Notes: generated by a model from the letters alone, not told the origin. Shown: positions 25,598 to 34,363, numbered from the stretch's first letter. The stretch is 44,340 nt of DNA from Patescibacteria group bacterium (GCA_029004215.1 JAQULH010000008.1:1-44340), one strand, 5' to 3'. A program made the numbers and translations.

Positions 25598-26365
25598 GTG
25601 TATCTTCGCGACCAAGTCATTGTCCTAAAAAAATCGCCTTACCGTGAGCACGACCGTCAGTATGTAATGTACGGGCGGCGGCACGGGCTGCTTTTAGCAG
25701 CCGCGCGGGGCACCCTGAAGCCCAGGGCAAAACAGGCTTGCCACCTGGAGCCATTGTCCTTGGCTGATGTCATGATTGCCAAAGGCCGCAACTTTGACCA
25801 GCTGGCCGTAGCTGTCAGATCCAGGCCGAGCAATAGGCTCCAAAAGCTGGGCGCCCTGGCCATAGCCGGAGCTTTTGCTGACCTTTTCCTTAAACTCACC
25901 CGTCCCGGCGTGGCTGATGAACGCCTTTTTGTCCTTTGGGAAGAGCTGATCACTTGCCTGACGGAGTTGCCGCAAGAGCCAACGGCCCTGCGCGCCCAGC
26001 TTTTGTTTGCCGCCGCCAGCCTTAAACTCATGGATGCCTTGGGCTATGGCCCTGCGCTCCGCGCTTGCGCTGTGTGCCGCCGCCCGCCCGGCCCGACTGA
26101 TGCCTGGTACGCGCCAAGCCTGAATGCATTGATTTGTTCTGATTGCATCCAGACCAGGCAAGAGCCGGCTGTCCTGGCCAGGACTCACGCCCTGGCGCTT
26201 TTGAGGTTTATGCGCACTTCGTCGCTATCTGACGTTCTCCGGGTAGGTTTAGCTGTCGACGTCGCCCAAAATGTCCTACGCCTTGTCCAAGAGGTCTGGA
26301 AACATGCGCCTCTCGAACGCGAACCGCATGGCCTGGATACCATTGAGCGTATCTTGGTTGTTTGA
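25598..26365 (+). CDS. recO: DNA repair protein RecO
   Basis: A 255-residue protein of the RecFOR pathway that loads RecA on SSB-coated DNA. The N-terminal OB fold is recognised from YLRDQVIVLKKSPYREHDRQYV, and a zinc knuckle appears as CAVCRRPPGPTDAWYAPSL then CSDC. The GTG at 25598 gives the expected start (VYLRDQVIVLKK); the TTG upstream would overlap ruvX. It lies 4 nt after ruvX. Confidence 0.88.
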   Translation: MYLRDQVIVLKKSPYREHDRQYVMYGRRHGLLLAAARGTLKPRAKQACHLEPLSLADVMIAKGRNFDQLAVAVRSRPSNRLQKLGALAIAGAFADLFLKLTRPGVADERLFVLWEELITCLTELPQEPTALRAQLLFAAASLKLMDALGYGPALRACAVCRRPPGPTDAWYAPSLNALICSDCIQTRQEPAVLARTHALALLRFMRTSSLSDVLRVGLAVDVAQNVLRLVQEVWKHAPLEREPHGLDTIERILVV

Positions 26366-26401
26366 CGGAAAGGGTCTTTTAGGCAAAAATACCTTTGCCT
26401 T

Positions 26402-27694
26402 ATGCAACAATTCATATCTCAGTTTCCGAGTCTGGTGGGCCAGACAGCGACCATTAATGGTTGGGCCTACAATGTCCGCTCGTCCGGCAAAATCGCCTTT
26501 TTGCAGATCCGTGATGGGTCTGGTTTTGTGCAGGCTGTTTGCGTGCAAAATCAAGTTGACGAGATAACCTGGCAGCGCGCACTTGAGGTAACTCTCGAGT
26601 CGTCCGTGAGTGTGACCGGCATTGTCACCAAACATCCCAAACACGATGACGTTTTCGAGTTACAGGTTACAAGTCTCGAGTTAATACAGAAAGCCGAGGA
26701 ATATCCCATTGGCAAGAAAGAACACGGCCCTGACTTTTTGCTCGATAACCGCCACCTTTGGCTCCGGGCTCCCTCGCAGTGGGCCATCCAACGTGTCCGC
26801 AATACCATTATTTACGCCACTTATGACTGGATGCGCGACAATGGTTTCATAAAAATCGATTCCCCGATTTTGACGCCCAATGCCTGCGAAGGCACAACCG
26901 AATTATTTGAGATTGATTATTTTGGAGAGCGCAAAGCTTATCTCTCGCAGTCGGGCCAGCTTTATATCGAAGCTGCCATTGCTTCAGTCGGCCGCTGTTT
27001 TGACTTTGGCCCTGTCTTTCGCGCTGAAAAATCCAAGACGCGCCGCCACCTGACAGAATTTTGGATGATGGATGCCGAAGCGGCCTTTGTTGACCACGAG
27101 GGCAACATGCAAATTCAAGAGCAGTTAGTCTCCTTTATCGTGAAGCGCGTACTCGAGACATGCCAGACAGAGTTGAAGATCCTGGAGCGTGACCAGGAGC
27201 CGCTCAAAAAAGTCGTAGCACCTTTTTATCACATGACGCATGCCGAAGCCATCAAGATCCTGCGCGAAAAGGGGAGCGATATCGGAGAGATGGATGATTT
27301 GGGAGCTGATGATGAGACGATTTTGACCCAGATGTACGACAAGCCGATCTTTGTCGAAAAATATCCTTCGGCAGTCAAGGCGTTTTACATGAAACGCGAT
27401 CCGCAAGATCCTCGTTACGTCCTGAACTCTGATCTGCTTGCTCCGGAAGGCTACGGCGAAATCATTGGCGGCTCGCAGCGCGAGGATGATTATGAGGAGT
27501 TGATCAAGCGTGTGCGTGAACACAACCTGCCCGAAAAAGAATTCCAGTGGTATCTCGATCTGCGCAAATACGGGTCAGTGCCGCACTCGGGTTTTGGCTA
27601 TGGCCTGGAGCGCATCGTCGGCTGGGTCTGCGGCTTGCACCATGTGCGGGAGACGATCCCGTTCCCAAGGTTGATGAATAGGCTTGAACCATAA
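26402..27694 (+). CDS. asnS: Asparaginyl-tRNA synthetase
   Basis: A 430-residue class IIb synthetase charging tRNA-Asn with Asn. Anticodon-binding OB fold at ~1-110 (INGWAYNVRSSGKIAFLQIRDG); motif 2 FGPVFRAEKSKTRRHLTEFWMMD; motif 3 SGFGYGLERIVGWVCGL. The sequence TPNACEGTTELFEIDYF and the MDAEAAF region match AsnRS rather than AspRS. Its presence means Asn-tRNA is made directly, so the nearby AspRS can be discriminating. Confidence 0.95.
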   Translation: MQQFISQFPSLVGQTATINGWAYNVRSSGKIAFLQIRDGSGFVQAVCVQNQVDEITWQRALEVTLESSVSVTGIVTKHPKHDDVFELQVTSLELIQKAEEYPIGKKEHGPDFLLDNRHLWLRAPSQWAIQRVRNTIIYATYDWMRDNGFIKIDSPILTPNACEGTTELFEIDYFGERKAYLSQSGQLYIEAAIASVGRCFDFGPVFRAEKSKTRRHLTEFWMMDAEAAFVDHEGNMQIQEQLVSFIVKRVLETCQTELKILERDQEPLKKVVAPFYHMTHAEAIKILREKGSDIGEMDDLGADDETILTQMYDKPIFVEKYPSAVKAFYMKRDPQDPRYVLNSDLLAPEGYGEIIGGSQREDDYEELIKRVREHNLPEKEFQWYLDLRKYGSVPHSGFGYGLERIVGWVCGLHHVRETIPFPRLMNRLEP

Positions 27695-27725
27695 AATATT
27701 TTACCCGCCCCCAATTATTCTGCTT

Positions 27726-28874
27726 ATGAACTTTAATAGAATCGCTCAAGCTTTTGAGGGCGCACCAAATCCACCACCGGAAAAACCAAAAAAAAGAACG
27801 GCTCCGCGCAATATCAGGCCGGAAGTATTTGAGGCGGCGAAGAAAGCTACAATGGAGTCCGGTTGGCCCCATGACATGCATCTTGTGGGCAAAGGATCTG
27901 AAAATTTCGTCTTCTTTTTTGAGGATGATAAACATAAGGATATTGTTTACAAGGTTAACTATCTTAATAGCTTCGATGTTTTTTGCGGCATGATGAATGA
28001 TAACTTACAGGAATATCGCCAAGGAGTAATTGGGCTTAAAAAAGCGCAAAAGGACAGGCGAGCTAAGCTGAAAGTCCTACGTGAATATTTTGGTTTTTCA
28101 GCCGTGCCGGTCGAAAAGACCATGATCCGTAACATGCCGGTTGATGCTGGTATAGTCAAAGAGCTAACGGGCAGAGGCTACACCTCCGAACAACTGGCCA
28201 AGCTCCAACCAGGCGTACCGGCTTTGGTCACGATTCAGCGTAAAGTTGATATAAAAAGGCAAGGCGATGAAATAGAGTTGGGATGCAATTTTCCTGAAAG
28301 GACCATTGCCAAAGATCCAAATGCTGCCACGATTTATGATGAGGGATATCGCCTGTTAGTGACACAAGAAAAAAATAATGACTGGGATGAGAATCGCCAG
28401 AAAGAAATCGTCGAAAAACTTTATCCGGAATCATTGATGATTGGCTTACGCATTGACCATGACCCTGAGTTTAAAGAATCTTTGCGTTCTTTTGTGTCCC
28501 AAGCGATTAAAATTGGCAATGAAAAAGGCATTTACTTGGATTTGGTTGGCAATGGCAACCTTTACTTTGTAAAACAACCAACCGGCTGGCAACCCAAATT
28601 AATTGATGTGCTGTTGCCTTTATTTAATGATTCCGAGAAGTTAGCGGAGAGTGTTGAAAAAATAAAACAAGGCAAGTCATCAGATATCGAAAGGAAGTCA
28701 GTCATGACGATGATGAACTCGATTAGGACGATAAATGCTTTGGCAGTGCTTGTGGGTTTGCCGGACCGGATAAATGCACCTGAATTGCTTGATGTGCCGT
28801 CAGAAACTTGGGCCCGAGGCTACATTGATATGAGGTCGGTTAAACGTAGAGAGAGTAAGCCAATGGCCGCCTAA
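27726..28874 (+). CDS. Kinase-fold-like protein, unknown substrate
   Basis: A 382-residue protein. After a Pro/Lys-rich N-terminus (~1-40) comes a possible kinase N-lobe: VGKGSENFVFFFEDD as Gly-rich loop and VYKVNY with a VAIK-type Lys. Near residue 285, GIYLDLVGNGNLYFV and then PKLIDVLLPL recall the catalytic D...N and metal-binding D of aminoglycoside phosphotransferase/HipA-like kinases, though spacing is not exact. Substrate and activity are unknown. The ATG at 27726 is preferred because an upstream in-frame ATG overlaps asnS. Its last codons form the arm of a terminator. Confidence 0.65.
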   Translation: MNFNRIAQAFEGAPNPPPEKPKKRTAPRNIRPEVFEAAKKATMESGWPHDMHLVGKGSENFVFFFEDDKHKDIVYKVNYLNSFDVFCGMMNDNLQEYRQGVIGLKKAQKDRRAKLKVLREYFGFSAVPVEKTMIRNMPVDAGIVKELTGRGYTSEQLAKLQPGVPALVTIQRKVDIKRQGDEIELGCNFPERTIAKDPNAATIYDEGYRLLVTQEKNNDWDENRQKEIVEKLYPESLMIGLRIDHDPEFKESLRSFVSQAIKIGNEKGIYLDLVGNGNLYFVKQPTGWQPKLIDVLLPLFNDSEKLAESVEKIKQGKSSDIERKSVMTMMNSIRTINALAVLVGLPDRINAPELLDVPSETWARGYIDMRSVKRRESKPMAA

Positions 28875-28885
28875 GGGCGGCTTTT
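28866..28885 (+). terminator. Terminator overlapping the stop codon of the kinase-like gene
   Basis: GCCGCC (28866-28871), loop TAAG that includes the stop codon, GGCGGC (28876-28881), then TTTT. Compact 6-bp all-GC stem. Confidence 0.85.
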
Positions 28886-28894
28886 GTTGGGGAA

Positions 28895-28923
28895 TTGACT
28901 ATTAAGCGCATTTTTGGTGAAAT
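28895..28923 (+). promoter_or_regulatory. Putative promoter of the GC-rich orphan at 28982
   Basis: TTGACT (28895-28900), 17-nt spacer, TGAAAT (28918-28923). The -35 is strong and the -10 moderate. A leader of ~50 nt follows, ending in AGGGG eight bases before the ATG. Confidence 0.5.
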
Positions 28924-28981
28924 AGCGCCGGCTCTTTCTTTTTGCGCTTAGCTTCGCAACCACCAACCAGGGGTTAAACCA

Positions 28982-29923
28982 ATGCAGAGAGTCAGTCCGT
29001 CTGAGCGCACCCTCCAAGGCAAGATCCAGCCGATTTTCGTGCCAGTGAATCAGGGCACGGTTTCCTGGGCGCGGGCCAAGGGAGTGGATCCGGTAGTGCT
29101 CAAGGTCGTGATAAACAACGGCGTGCTGTCCAGGAAGTTGCGTCGGGCAACCCGAGACAACTCGAAAGCGGCTGAGCCGCACCAGTTGCACGTCGTCGAA
29201 CCCTTGCCTGAGGTCATCGAGGCATCGCCCCCGACGCTCCAGGTCGTAGAGGAATCGTTGGTCGTTCCCGAGATCATCGAAGAGGTTTCGGCTTTCCAGC
29301 CTCCGTCTCAGGGCGTAGTGAGAGGCATCGCTTCTCTGGCCGTAAAGCAGCTTTACAACCGCTTTCGCAAGACGCCTTGGGGCAAGATGGTCCACGCGTA
29401 CTGTAGCGGCATGGTCGGCCCAGCCAAAAGAGGGCGCGAGGTCGAAAGATACGTCATCGAGTATCTGAACCGCGCGATCACCGAATGGCTGAAGGCTAAC
29501 CTTGCCATGAGTCATGCGGAGGTGAAAGCCGGGCTTGTGCGCAAGGCAGCTTTGGCCTTGGACGAGATCGAGGATGTCTTGTGCAGTTTGGTCAAGACTC
29601 AAGGCCATCCACCCAAGGCGAGTTCGACTCAGTTCGACTACAAGGTGGTCATCGTCAGTCTTGGGTTCAAGACCAAGCGTGAGGTCTTTGTGCTCTTCGA
29701 GATTCATCGGACCATAACCGGGGTCAAGAAGAAGGCTAAGACGCGCTGGGGATTGCCCAAATACAAGTACGAGACCGAAATCGAGATCGTGAGCGTCAAG
29801 AGCGCCCGTGATTTCCGGCGCGGAGTGCGCAACCGCTTCACGCGCCAAGAGCGAGAGCGCCGGCAACGGGGAGATGACGAGTCTCTCGATTTCCGCAACG
29901 TGCCGCGGGTCATGCGGCACTGA
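28982..29923 (+). CDS. GC-rich orphan protein, unknown function
   Basis: A 313-residue protein with no recognised family. The N-terminal ~110 residues are Val/Glu/Pro-rich with a likely disordered linker; the C-terminal ~200 residues are basic, with a helical part (~130-200) and a strand-rich part (YKVVIVSLGFKTKREVFVLFE). It ends in an Arg/Glu-rich tail. Third positions are mostly G or C, in contrast to the neighbours, and an AGGGG ribosome-binding site is present. The opposite strand also has a long open frame, but its His/Leu/Asp-rich translation has no start signal; the plus strand is preferred. A hairpin GTGCCGC/GCGGCAC covers the last codons. Confidence 0.65.
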   Translation: MQRVSPSERTLQGKIQPIFVPVNQGTVSWARAKGVDPVVLKVVINNGVLSRKLRRATRDNSKAAEPHQLHVVEPLPEVIEASPPTLQVVEESLVVPEIIEEVSAFQPPSQGVVRGIASLAVKQLYNRFRKTPWGKMVHAYCSGMVGPAKRGREVERYVIEYLNRAITEWLKANLAMSHAEVKAGLVRKAALALDEIEDVLCSLVKTQGHPPKASSTQFDYKVVIVSLGFKTKREVFVLFEIHRTITGVKKKAKTRWGLPKYKYETEIEIVSVKSARDFRRGVRNRFTRQERERRQRGDDESLDFRNVPRVMRH

Positions 29924-29950
29924 CACAATGCCAATCAGGCAACTACACGC

Positions 29951-29981
29951 GCGCCGTCCACTGCTCGGACAGGCGCTTTTT
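29951..29981 (+). terminator. Terminator after the orphan at 28982
   Basis: GCGCC-GTCC (29951-29959), ACTGCTC loop, GGAC-A-GGCGC (29967-29976), followed by T5. One bulged A. Confidence 0.8.
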
Positions 29982-30008
29982 GTTTATCCCAGCCCAAAGA
30001 GGTATGCT
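29980..30008 (+). promoter_or_regulatory. Putative promoter directly before the anchored propeller-like gene
   Basis: TTGTTT (29980-29985), 17-nt spacer, TATGCT (30003-30008). It begins within the T run of the preceding terminator. Transcription would start near 30015, the second of two in-frame ATGs. Confidence 0.4.
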
Positions 30009-31067
30009 ATGGGCATGGCAAACAAGTCCAAAAATGCTAAAGCCGGCTGGCGGGTTTACTCGGGGCTGATTGTAGTTTGTTTAATAGTCATTGGCGTGGC
30101 CATTCTTTCAGTCACTGCCTCAAAAACCAAGCCTTCGTCCATCAGTTCCCAGCCAGCCCAAGCTCCAGCGCCCACAACATCCGGAAAAGGCCCGGCTTTT
30201 TTAATCCTCTCATCAGATAGCTTGAAGCTAATGAGTCTCGACGGTTCACGCGAGCTAAAGATTGTTTGGCCGGATGATGTTTCGCGGCTGGGCAAGCCTC
30301 TTTCTCAAATCAGGGGAGTGGATTTAGGGACGGGCCAGCCGGTTTGGTTGGATTCCGGTTTTGTACGCGCTTCATCAACCGCCTGGCGTTCACCTGATGG
30401 CCGACGCAGCGCTTACCTAGCATCTGACAGGCGCGATGGCAGTGGTGCAGTCGAGATCAAACAAGGCAATGAAAGCACTTTACTCGTCTTACGCCAAAAA
30501 AGCGGCCGCAAAATTACGGACGAACAGCTTTTGGGTTGGTTGGACAAAGATACTCTTGCCTTGGCAGCCGTGGCCACAAGCACAAGGAATATTTTGATTC
30601 TGGATTTGAATGGCACGCTGACCCCGATTGCTAATTTGCCGGACGATGCCTGGCTGATTAAAGTCGCCGACGGAGCTATCTACTATGCCCGCGCTACGCC
30701 CGGCGAAGGTATTGAGATGTCGCAATCTCCGCCTTCTTCTTTATGGAAAATTGTGCCAGGAAAGGGCATTGAGGAAATAGCAGAGGAATCGTCTCATGTG
30801 ATTCAGAATTTCGTGGTGTCAGAAGGCATGGTAGTTTATGCGACAGAAGATAATAACATGACGCAAATTGCGAATGATGGCCTAAAAAGTCTGGGGAAGG
30901 GCCTGCCGATGCTTTATATTAATGGCCAGGGGACGCTTATTATCCAGAACAGTAAGTTGGTCCTGATTAAAAACGACGGCCAAACATCGGAGTTAAGTAA
31001 TGTGAGCATGAAAGGGGCCATATTTTATCTGCCAGAGGCTTCTTTGGACGAAAAGTCATCTAACTAG
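30009..31067 (+). CDS. Membrane-anchored protein with a beta-propeller-like extracellular domain
   Basis: A 352-residue protein with one N-terminal membrane helix (~15-37, VYSGLIVVCLIVIGVAIL) followed by a Ser/Pro/Ala linker and a long beta-rich part. Repeated patterns such as AWRSPDGRRSAYLAS, LLGWLDKDTLALAAV, NILILDLNGTL and GMVVYATEDNNMT look like blades of a WD/TolB-type propeller, with 'SPDG' characteristic of TolB-like blades. Probably exposed outside the cell. Start either 30009 (AGAGG spaced 6 nt upstream) or 30015 (leaderless); not decidable here. The next small gene follows 12 nt later. Confidence 0.75.
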   Translation: MGMANKSKNAKAGWRVYSGLIVVCLIVIGVAILSVTASKTKPSSISSQPAQAPAPTTSGKGPAFLILSSDSLKLMSLDGSRELKIVWPDDVSRLGKPLSQIRGVDLGTGQPVWLDSGFVRASSTAWRSPDGRRSAYLASDRRDGSGAVEIKQGNESTLLVLRQKSGRKITDEQLLGWLDKDTLALAAVATSTRNILILDLNGTLTPIANLPDDAWLIKVADGAIYYARATPGEGIEMSQSPPSSLWKIVPGKGIEEIAEESSHVIQNFVVSEGMVVYATEDNNMTQIANDGLKSLGKGLPMLYINGQGTLIIQNSKLVLIKNDGQTSELSNVSMKGAIFYLPEASLDEKSSN

Positions 31068-31079
31068 TAACATACTGGC

Positions 31080-31370
31080 ATGCCATTTAAGAAATATAAA
31101 ACGTTTTGGATTATCCTGGGCATTATTGTCTTGATTTTAGTAGCCCTTTTAGCTTACGGATTGTCCATGCGCCAACAAGAATCGCAAAAAGTGGTTAATC
31201 AGCCGCAAGCCAATATCCAAATCGGTTTAGGTGAGTTAGGCGCTGAATGTGGCGGAGAACTGCGCTTGCCTTGTAAACCAGGATTAAAATGCTCAAAACC
31301 AGGAGATGACTCAAAGGGTGTTTGCGTCAAAGATCTTCAAGTAGAGCCAGGGAAAACCGAGCCGCGATAA
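31080..31370 (+). CDS. Small membrane-anchored Cys-rich protein
   Basis: A 96-residue protein: membrane helix at ~9-28 (FWIILGIIVLILVALLAYGL), then a spacer and a compact domain with four cysteines, ECGGELRLPCKPGLKC and GVCVKD, which could form two disulfides outside the cell. Similar 'CGG...C..GL.C...GVC' modules recur in exported CPR proteins; the role is unknown. Likely co-transcribed with the preceding propeller-like gene. Confidence 0.75.
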   Translation: MPFKKYKTFWIILGIIVLILVALLAYGLSMRQQESQKVVNQPQANIQIGLGELGAECGGELRLPCKPGLKCSKPGDDSKGVCVKDLQVEPGKTEPR

Positions 31371-31437
31371 ATTATCAAGTAGGAACGGAAGGGAAGTTAT
31401 AGACTTTTCCCGGCTTTTTAGCTAACCTATTGGCCAT

Positions 31438-32829
31438 ATGTCACGTATTATGAATTTGGATACGGTTAACCTGGTTGGCCAAAAGGTCAACATCAAAGGG
31501 TGGGTCAATGTACGCAGAAACATGGGTAAAATCGCCTTTTTGGACATGCGCGACCATTCTGGAATTGTCCAGGTCGTGCTTGTCCCGTCTGAATTGTCAG
31601 ACCAGGCCAAAGCAGAATTGGATAACCTAAGGCCAGAGGATTGCCTTTCGATTACAGGCATTGTCCAAGAGCGCGGAGCCAAGCAAATCAACCCAGACAT
31701 GCCAACCGGCAAGGTTGAGATTTTGGCCAAAGACATCGAGGTTTACAACCATGCCAAGACCCCGCCGTTTGAAGTTGATAAAGACACGTCAAACGTTAAC
31801 GAGGAACTGCGTTTAAAATATCGCTATTTGGATTTGCGCACAGAAAGGATGCAAAAGAATCTTGCTTTGCGCGCCAGGATGGTGCAGTCACTCCGCAATT
31901 ATTTGGTTGGAAAGGGATTCATGGAGATTGAAACGCCAACCATGGTCAAAGGTACGCCCGAAGGATCGCGTGAATACCTCGTACCGTCGCGTTTGCATCC
32001 CGGCAAGTTTTACGTTCTGCCCCAGTCACCGCAACAATTCAAACAATTACTCATGGTGGGCGGAGCTGAAAAATATTTCCAGGTTGCGCGGTGCTATCGC
32101 GATGAAGATGCGCGCGGCGACCGCCAGATGGAGTTTACCCAGCTTGATCTCGAGATGTCGTTTGTCGAGCAGGAAGATGTTTTGCAGGTTGTCGAGGATA
32201 TGATGGTTAAGATGGTAAAAGAGGTCGTGCCTGAAAAGAAATTAACTTTCAAGAAATTTGCCCGCATTACCTACGAGGACGCCAAGAACCAGTACGGTTC
32301 CGACAAGCCTGACATGCGCAAGGACAAAAATAACCCGGATGAGTTGGCTTTTTGCTGGGTGGTTGATTTTCCGATGTTTGCAGTGGGGTCAGATGGTCAT
32401 CTTTCCGCAGAACATCATCCGTTTTGCATGATTAACCCGGAGGATGAGAAATATCTGGATAAAGAGCCGCTCAAAGTTCGCGCTGCGAGTTATGATTTGG
32501 TCTTGAACGGCTACGAAATATCGTCCGGCTCGATCCGCATCCACAAACCCGAGATGCAGAAAAAGATTTTTGACGTTCTTGGCTTGAGTGACGAGCAGAT
32601 CCAGCAAAAATTCGGTCACATGCTCGAAGCTTTCCAGTACGGCGCGCCCCCGCACGGAGGTGCGGCGCCGGGCTTGGACCGCATTGCCATGATCCTGTGC
32701 AACGAACCGAGCATCCGCGAGGTTATTGCTTTCCCCAAGACCGGCGATGCGCGGGACCCGCTCATGGGCGCGCCGTCCGAGCTGCCGCCTGAGCAAATCG
32801 CTGAAGCGCACATCAAGATTACGAAATGA
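31438..32829 (+). CDS. aspS: Aspartyl-tRNA synthetase lacking the bacterial GAD insertion
   Basis: A 463-residue class IIb enzyme. OB fold at ~1-105 (KGWVNVRRNMGKIAFLDMRD); bacterial-type signatures YLDLRTERMQ, REYLVPSRLHPGKFY and LPQSPQQFKQLLM; motif 2 FQVARCYRDEDARGDRQMEFTQ; motif 3 GGAAPGLDRIAMIL. The ~590-residue bacterial form has a GAD domain between motifs 2 and 3; here the sequence passes from YEDAKNQYGSDKPDMRKD almost directly to FCWVVDFPMF, so that domain is missing. The 4-nt overlap with pyrD suggests co-translation. Confidence 0.95.
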   Translation: MSRIMNLDTVNLVGQKVNIKGWVNVRRNMGKIAFLDMRDHSGIVQVVLVPSELSDQAKAELDNLRPEDCLSITGIVQERGAKQINPDMPTGKVEILAKDIEVYNHAKTPPFEVDKDTSNVNEELRLKYRYLDLRTERMQKNLALRARMVQSLRNYLVGKGFMEIETPTMVKGTPEGSREYLVPSRLHPGKFYVLPQSPQQFKQLLMVGGAEKYFQVARCYRDEDARGDRQMEFTQLDLEMSFVEQEDVLQVVEDMMVKMVKEVVPEKKLTFKKFARITYEDAKNQYGSDKPDMRKDKNNPDELAFCWVVDFPMFAVGSDGHLSAEHHPFCMINPEDEKYLDKEPLKVRAASYDLVLNGYEISSGSIRIHKPEMQKKIFDVLGLSDEQIQQKFGHMLEAFQYGAPPHGGAAPGLDRIAMILCNEPSIREVIAFPKTGDARDPLMGAPSELPPEQIAEAHIKITK

Positions 32830-33923
32830 TTTACGACAAGATCCTAAAACCCATCTTCTTTGCCTTTGATGCTGAAGATACGCACCACTTTTTTGTTTGG
32901 GTGGGGGAGAACTTGGGCCGTTTTGGCCTGACCAGATGGGCTACTCGCTTGGCTTGCCGCCCGGTCGTCGATCCAATCCTGCAAACAGAGCTGGCTGGCC
33001 TCAAACTCGACCATCCTTTGGGCGTGGCAGCTGGTTTTGATAAGGAAGGTCGCATGGTCCCAATTCTTAAAGACGTTGGTTTCTCGTTCGTGGAAGTCGG
33101 TTCAATAACCGGTCAGCCAAGCTCGGGCAACCAGCGCCCGCGGTTGTGGCGTTTGCCCGAAGATCGTGCATTGGTCATCAACTACGGCTTGCTCTCAACT
33201 GGCATGGAAGCTGTAGCTGCCCGTTTTAAGCTAAACCGCGAGCAAGGGCGCTGGCAAATGCCGGTCGGCATTTCGGTGGCCAAGGCCAACGTGCCCGGGC
33301 TGGGCGGCGCCGATGGCCTGCAGGATTTGCTCAATGCCTTTGAAAAACTCCAACCTTACGCGGATTACATGACGGTCAACGTCTCGTGCCCTAATACGGG
33401 CGACGGAGTCCAGTATTGTAAAGACCCAATCATGTTCCGCGAGTGTCTTGCGCGCTTAGACGCCTTACGCCCAACAAAACCAGTCTTCTTCAAGATTTCG
33501 CCGGACCTTTCCGAAGCTCGGCTGTTGGAAGTAATGAACGATTGCGAAAAGTTTTCTTGGGTCAAAGGATTTGTCATGACAAATTTGACGCATGATCGGA
33601 CGGGTTTGACTTCAAAGAATCTGGCAGTGGCAAAAAGCGGGGGAGTATCTGGTCCGCACTTGCGTGAGTTGGCTGACCAAAACCTCAAATTTGTTTATCA
33701 TCATGGCCACCAACGTTTTCAATTCATTGGTTGTGGCGGTATTGATTCGGTCGAAGACGCTTACCGCAAAATCCGCTTGGGTGCATCTTCCCTCCAAATC
33801 GTCACGTCCCTCATCTACAACGGCCCGCTCTGGCCATCACAGCTCATGCGCGGTTTGGCAGCTAAACTTCGCGCTGATGGTTTTAAGAATGTCACGGAAG
33901 CAGTCGGCGTCGACAATCGATAA
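32826..33923 (+). CDS. pyrD: Dihydroorotate dehydrogenase, class 2-like scaffold with a class 1-type cysteine
   Basis: A 365-residue FMN enzyme oxidising dihydroorotate to orotate in pyrimidine synthesis. The N-terminal helical extension (~1-45) and LGVAAGFDKEGRMVPILKDVGF, VGSITGQPSSGNQRPRLWRLPED are of the membrane-linked, quinone-reducing class 2 type. The catalytic-base loop reads NVSCPNTGDG, with Cys where class 2 enzymes have Ser; Cys is normal for cytosolic class 1 enzymes. FMN-site segments IGCGGIDSVEDAYRKIRLGASSLQIVTSL (in parts) are intact. The stop codon lies within a heptamer repeat. Confidence 0.9.
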   Translation: MIYDKILKPIFFAFDAEDTHHFFVWVGENLGRFGLTRWATRLACRPVVDPILQTELAGLKLDHPLGVAAGFDKEGRMVPILKDVGFSFVEVGSITGQPSSGNQRPRLWRLPEDRALVINYGLLSTGMEAVAARFKLNREQGRWQMPVGISVAKANVPGLGGADGLQDLLNAFEKLQPYADYMTVNVSCPNTGDGVQYCKDPIMFRECLARLDALRPTKPVFFKISPDLSEARLLEVMNDCEKFSWVKGFVMTNLTHDRTGLTSKNLAVAKSGGVSGPHLRELADQNLKFVYHHGHQRFQFIGCGGIDSVEDAYRKIRLGASSLQIVTSLIYNGPLWPSQLMRGLAAKLRADGFKNVTEAVGVDNR

Positions 33924-33928
33924 TCGAT
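33915..33928 (+). repeat. Heptanucleotide repeat (AATCGAT units) across the pyrD stop
   Basis: AATCGAT occurs twice in register (33915-33921, 33922-33928), followed by the partial AATTG. The pyrD stop TAA (33921-33923) straddles the unit boundary. Confidence 0.6.
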
Positions 33929-33934
33929 AATTGT

Positions 33935-34324
33935 ATGCTCCCATATCTCGATGAGCTTAAACAACTTAACCTGCCATCCAAACAATATGCCATCTTTGGC
34001 AGCGGGCCTTTGGCTATCCGTGGCATTAGGGAAGCGCGCGATATTGATGTTTTGATTAAAAAAGATTTGTGGGACAGCCTATCCAAAATCTACCCACCCA
34101 ATGAAAAAGGCAATGGTTTGTTGATTGGTCATGTGGAACTTTTTAGCAAATGGGAACCGTTTGACGTTAACATCGATGAGCTGATTGATTCGGCGGAAAT
34201 GATCGAAGGTCTGCCTTTTGTCAGGATGGAATACGTTATTGAATGGAAAAAACACGTCGGCCGAGATAAGGATAAGAATGACCTTGAGCTGATTGAGGAG
34301 TATTTTAAGGCGAAAAAGGCTTGA
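33935..34324 (+). CDS. Nucleotidyltransferase-fold protein
   Basis: A 129-residue protein. The opening IFGSGPLAIRGIREARDIDVLIKKDLW has the GS...R..DIDVL pattern of MNT/Pol-beta-type nucleotidyltransferases, with the Asp pair that binds metal; a later PFDVNIDEL could supply the third acid. Related small proteins are found as single-domain antitoxin-like or unknown NTases. No partner HEPN gene is adjacent. It lies 11 nt after pyrD. Confidence 0.75.
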   Translation: MLPYLDELKQLNLPSKQYAIFGSGPLAIRGIREARDIDVLIKKDLWDSLSKIYPPNEKGNGLLIGHVELFSKWEPFDVNIDELIDSAEMIEGLPFVRMEYVIEWKKHVGRDKDKNDLELIEEYFKAKKA

Positions 34325-34363
34325 GCCTAGCCATTTTTTTGCCCTTGGGTTATTATTATTGCC

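Noticed and set aside
28871-29926. 351-codon minus-strand open frame opposite the GC-rich orphan
   Set aside because: His/Leu/Asp/Arg-heavy translation without family signs, no ribosome-binding site, and it runs over a terminator and promoter; the plus-strand gene has promoter, Shine-Dalgarno and terminator.
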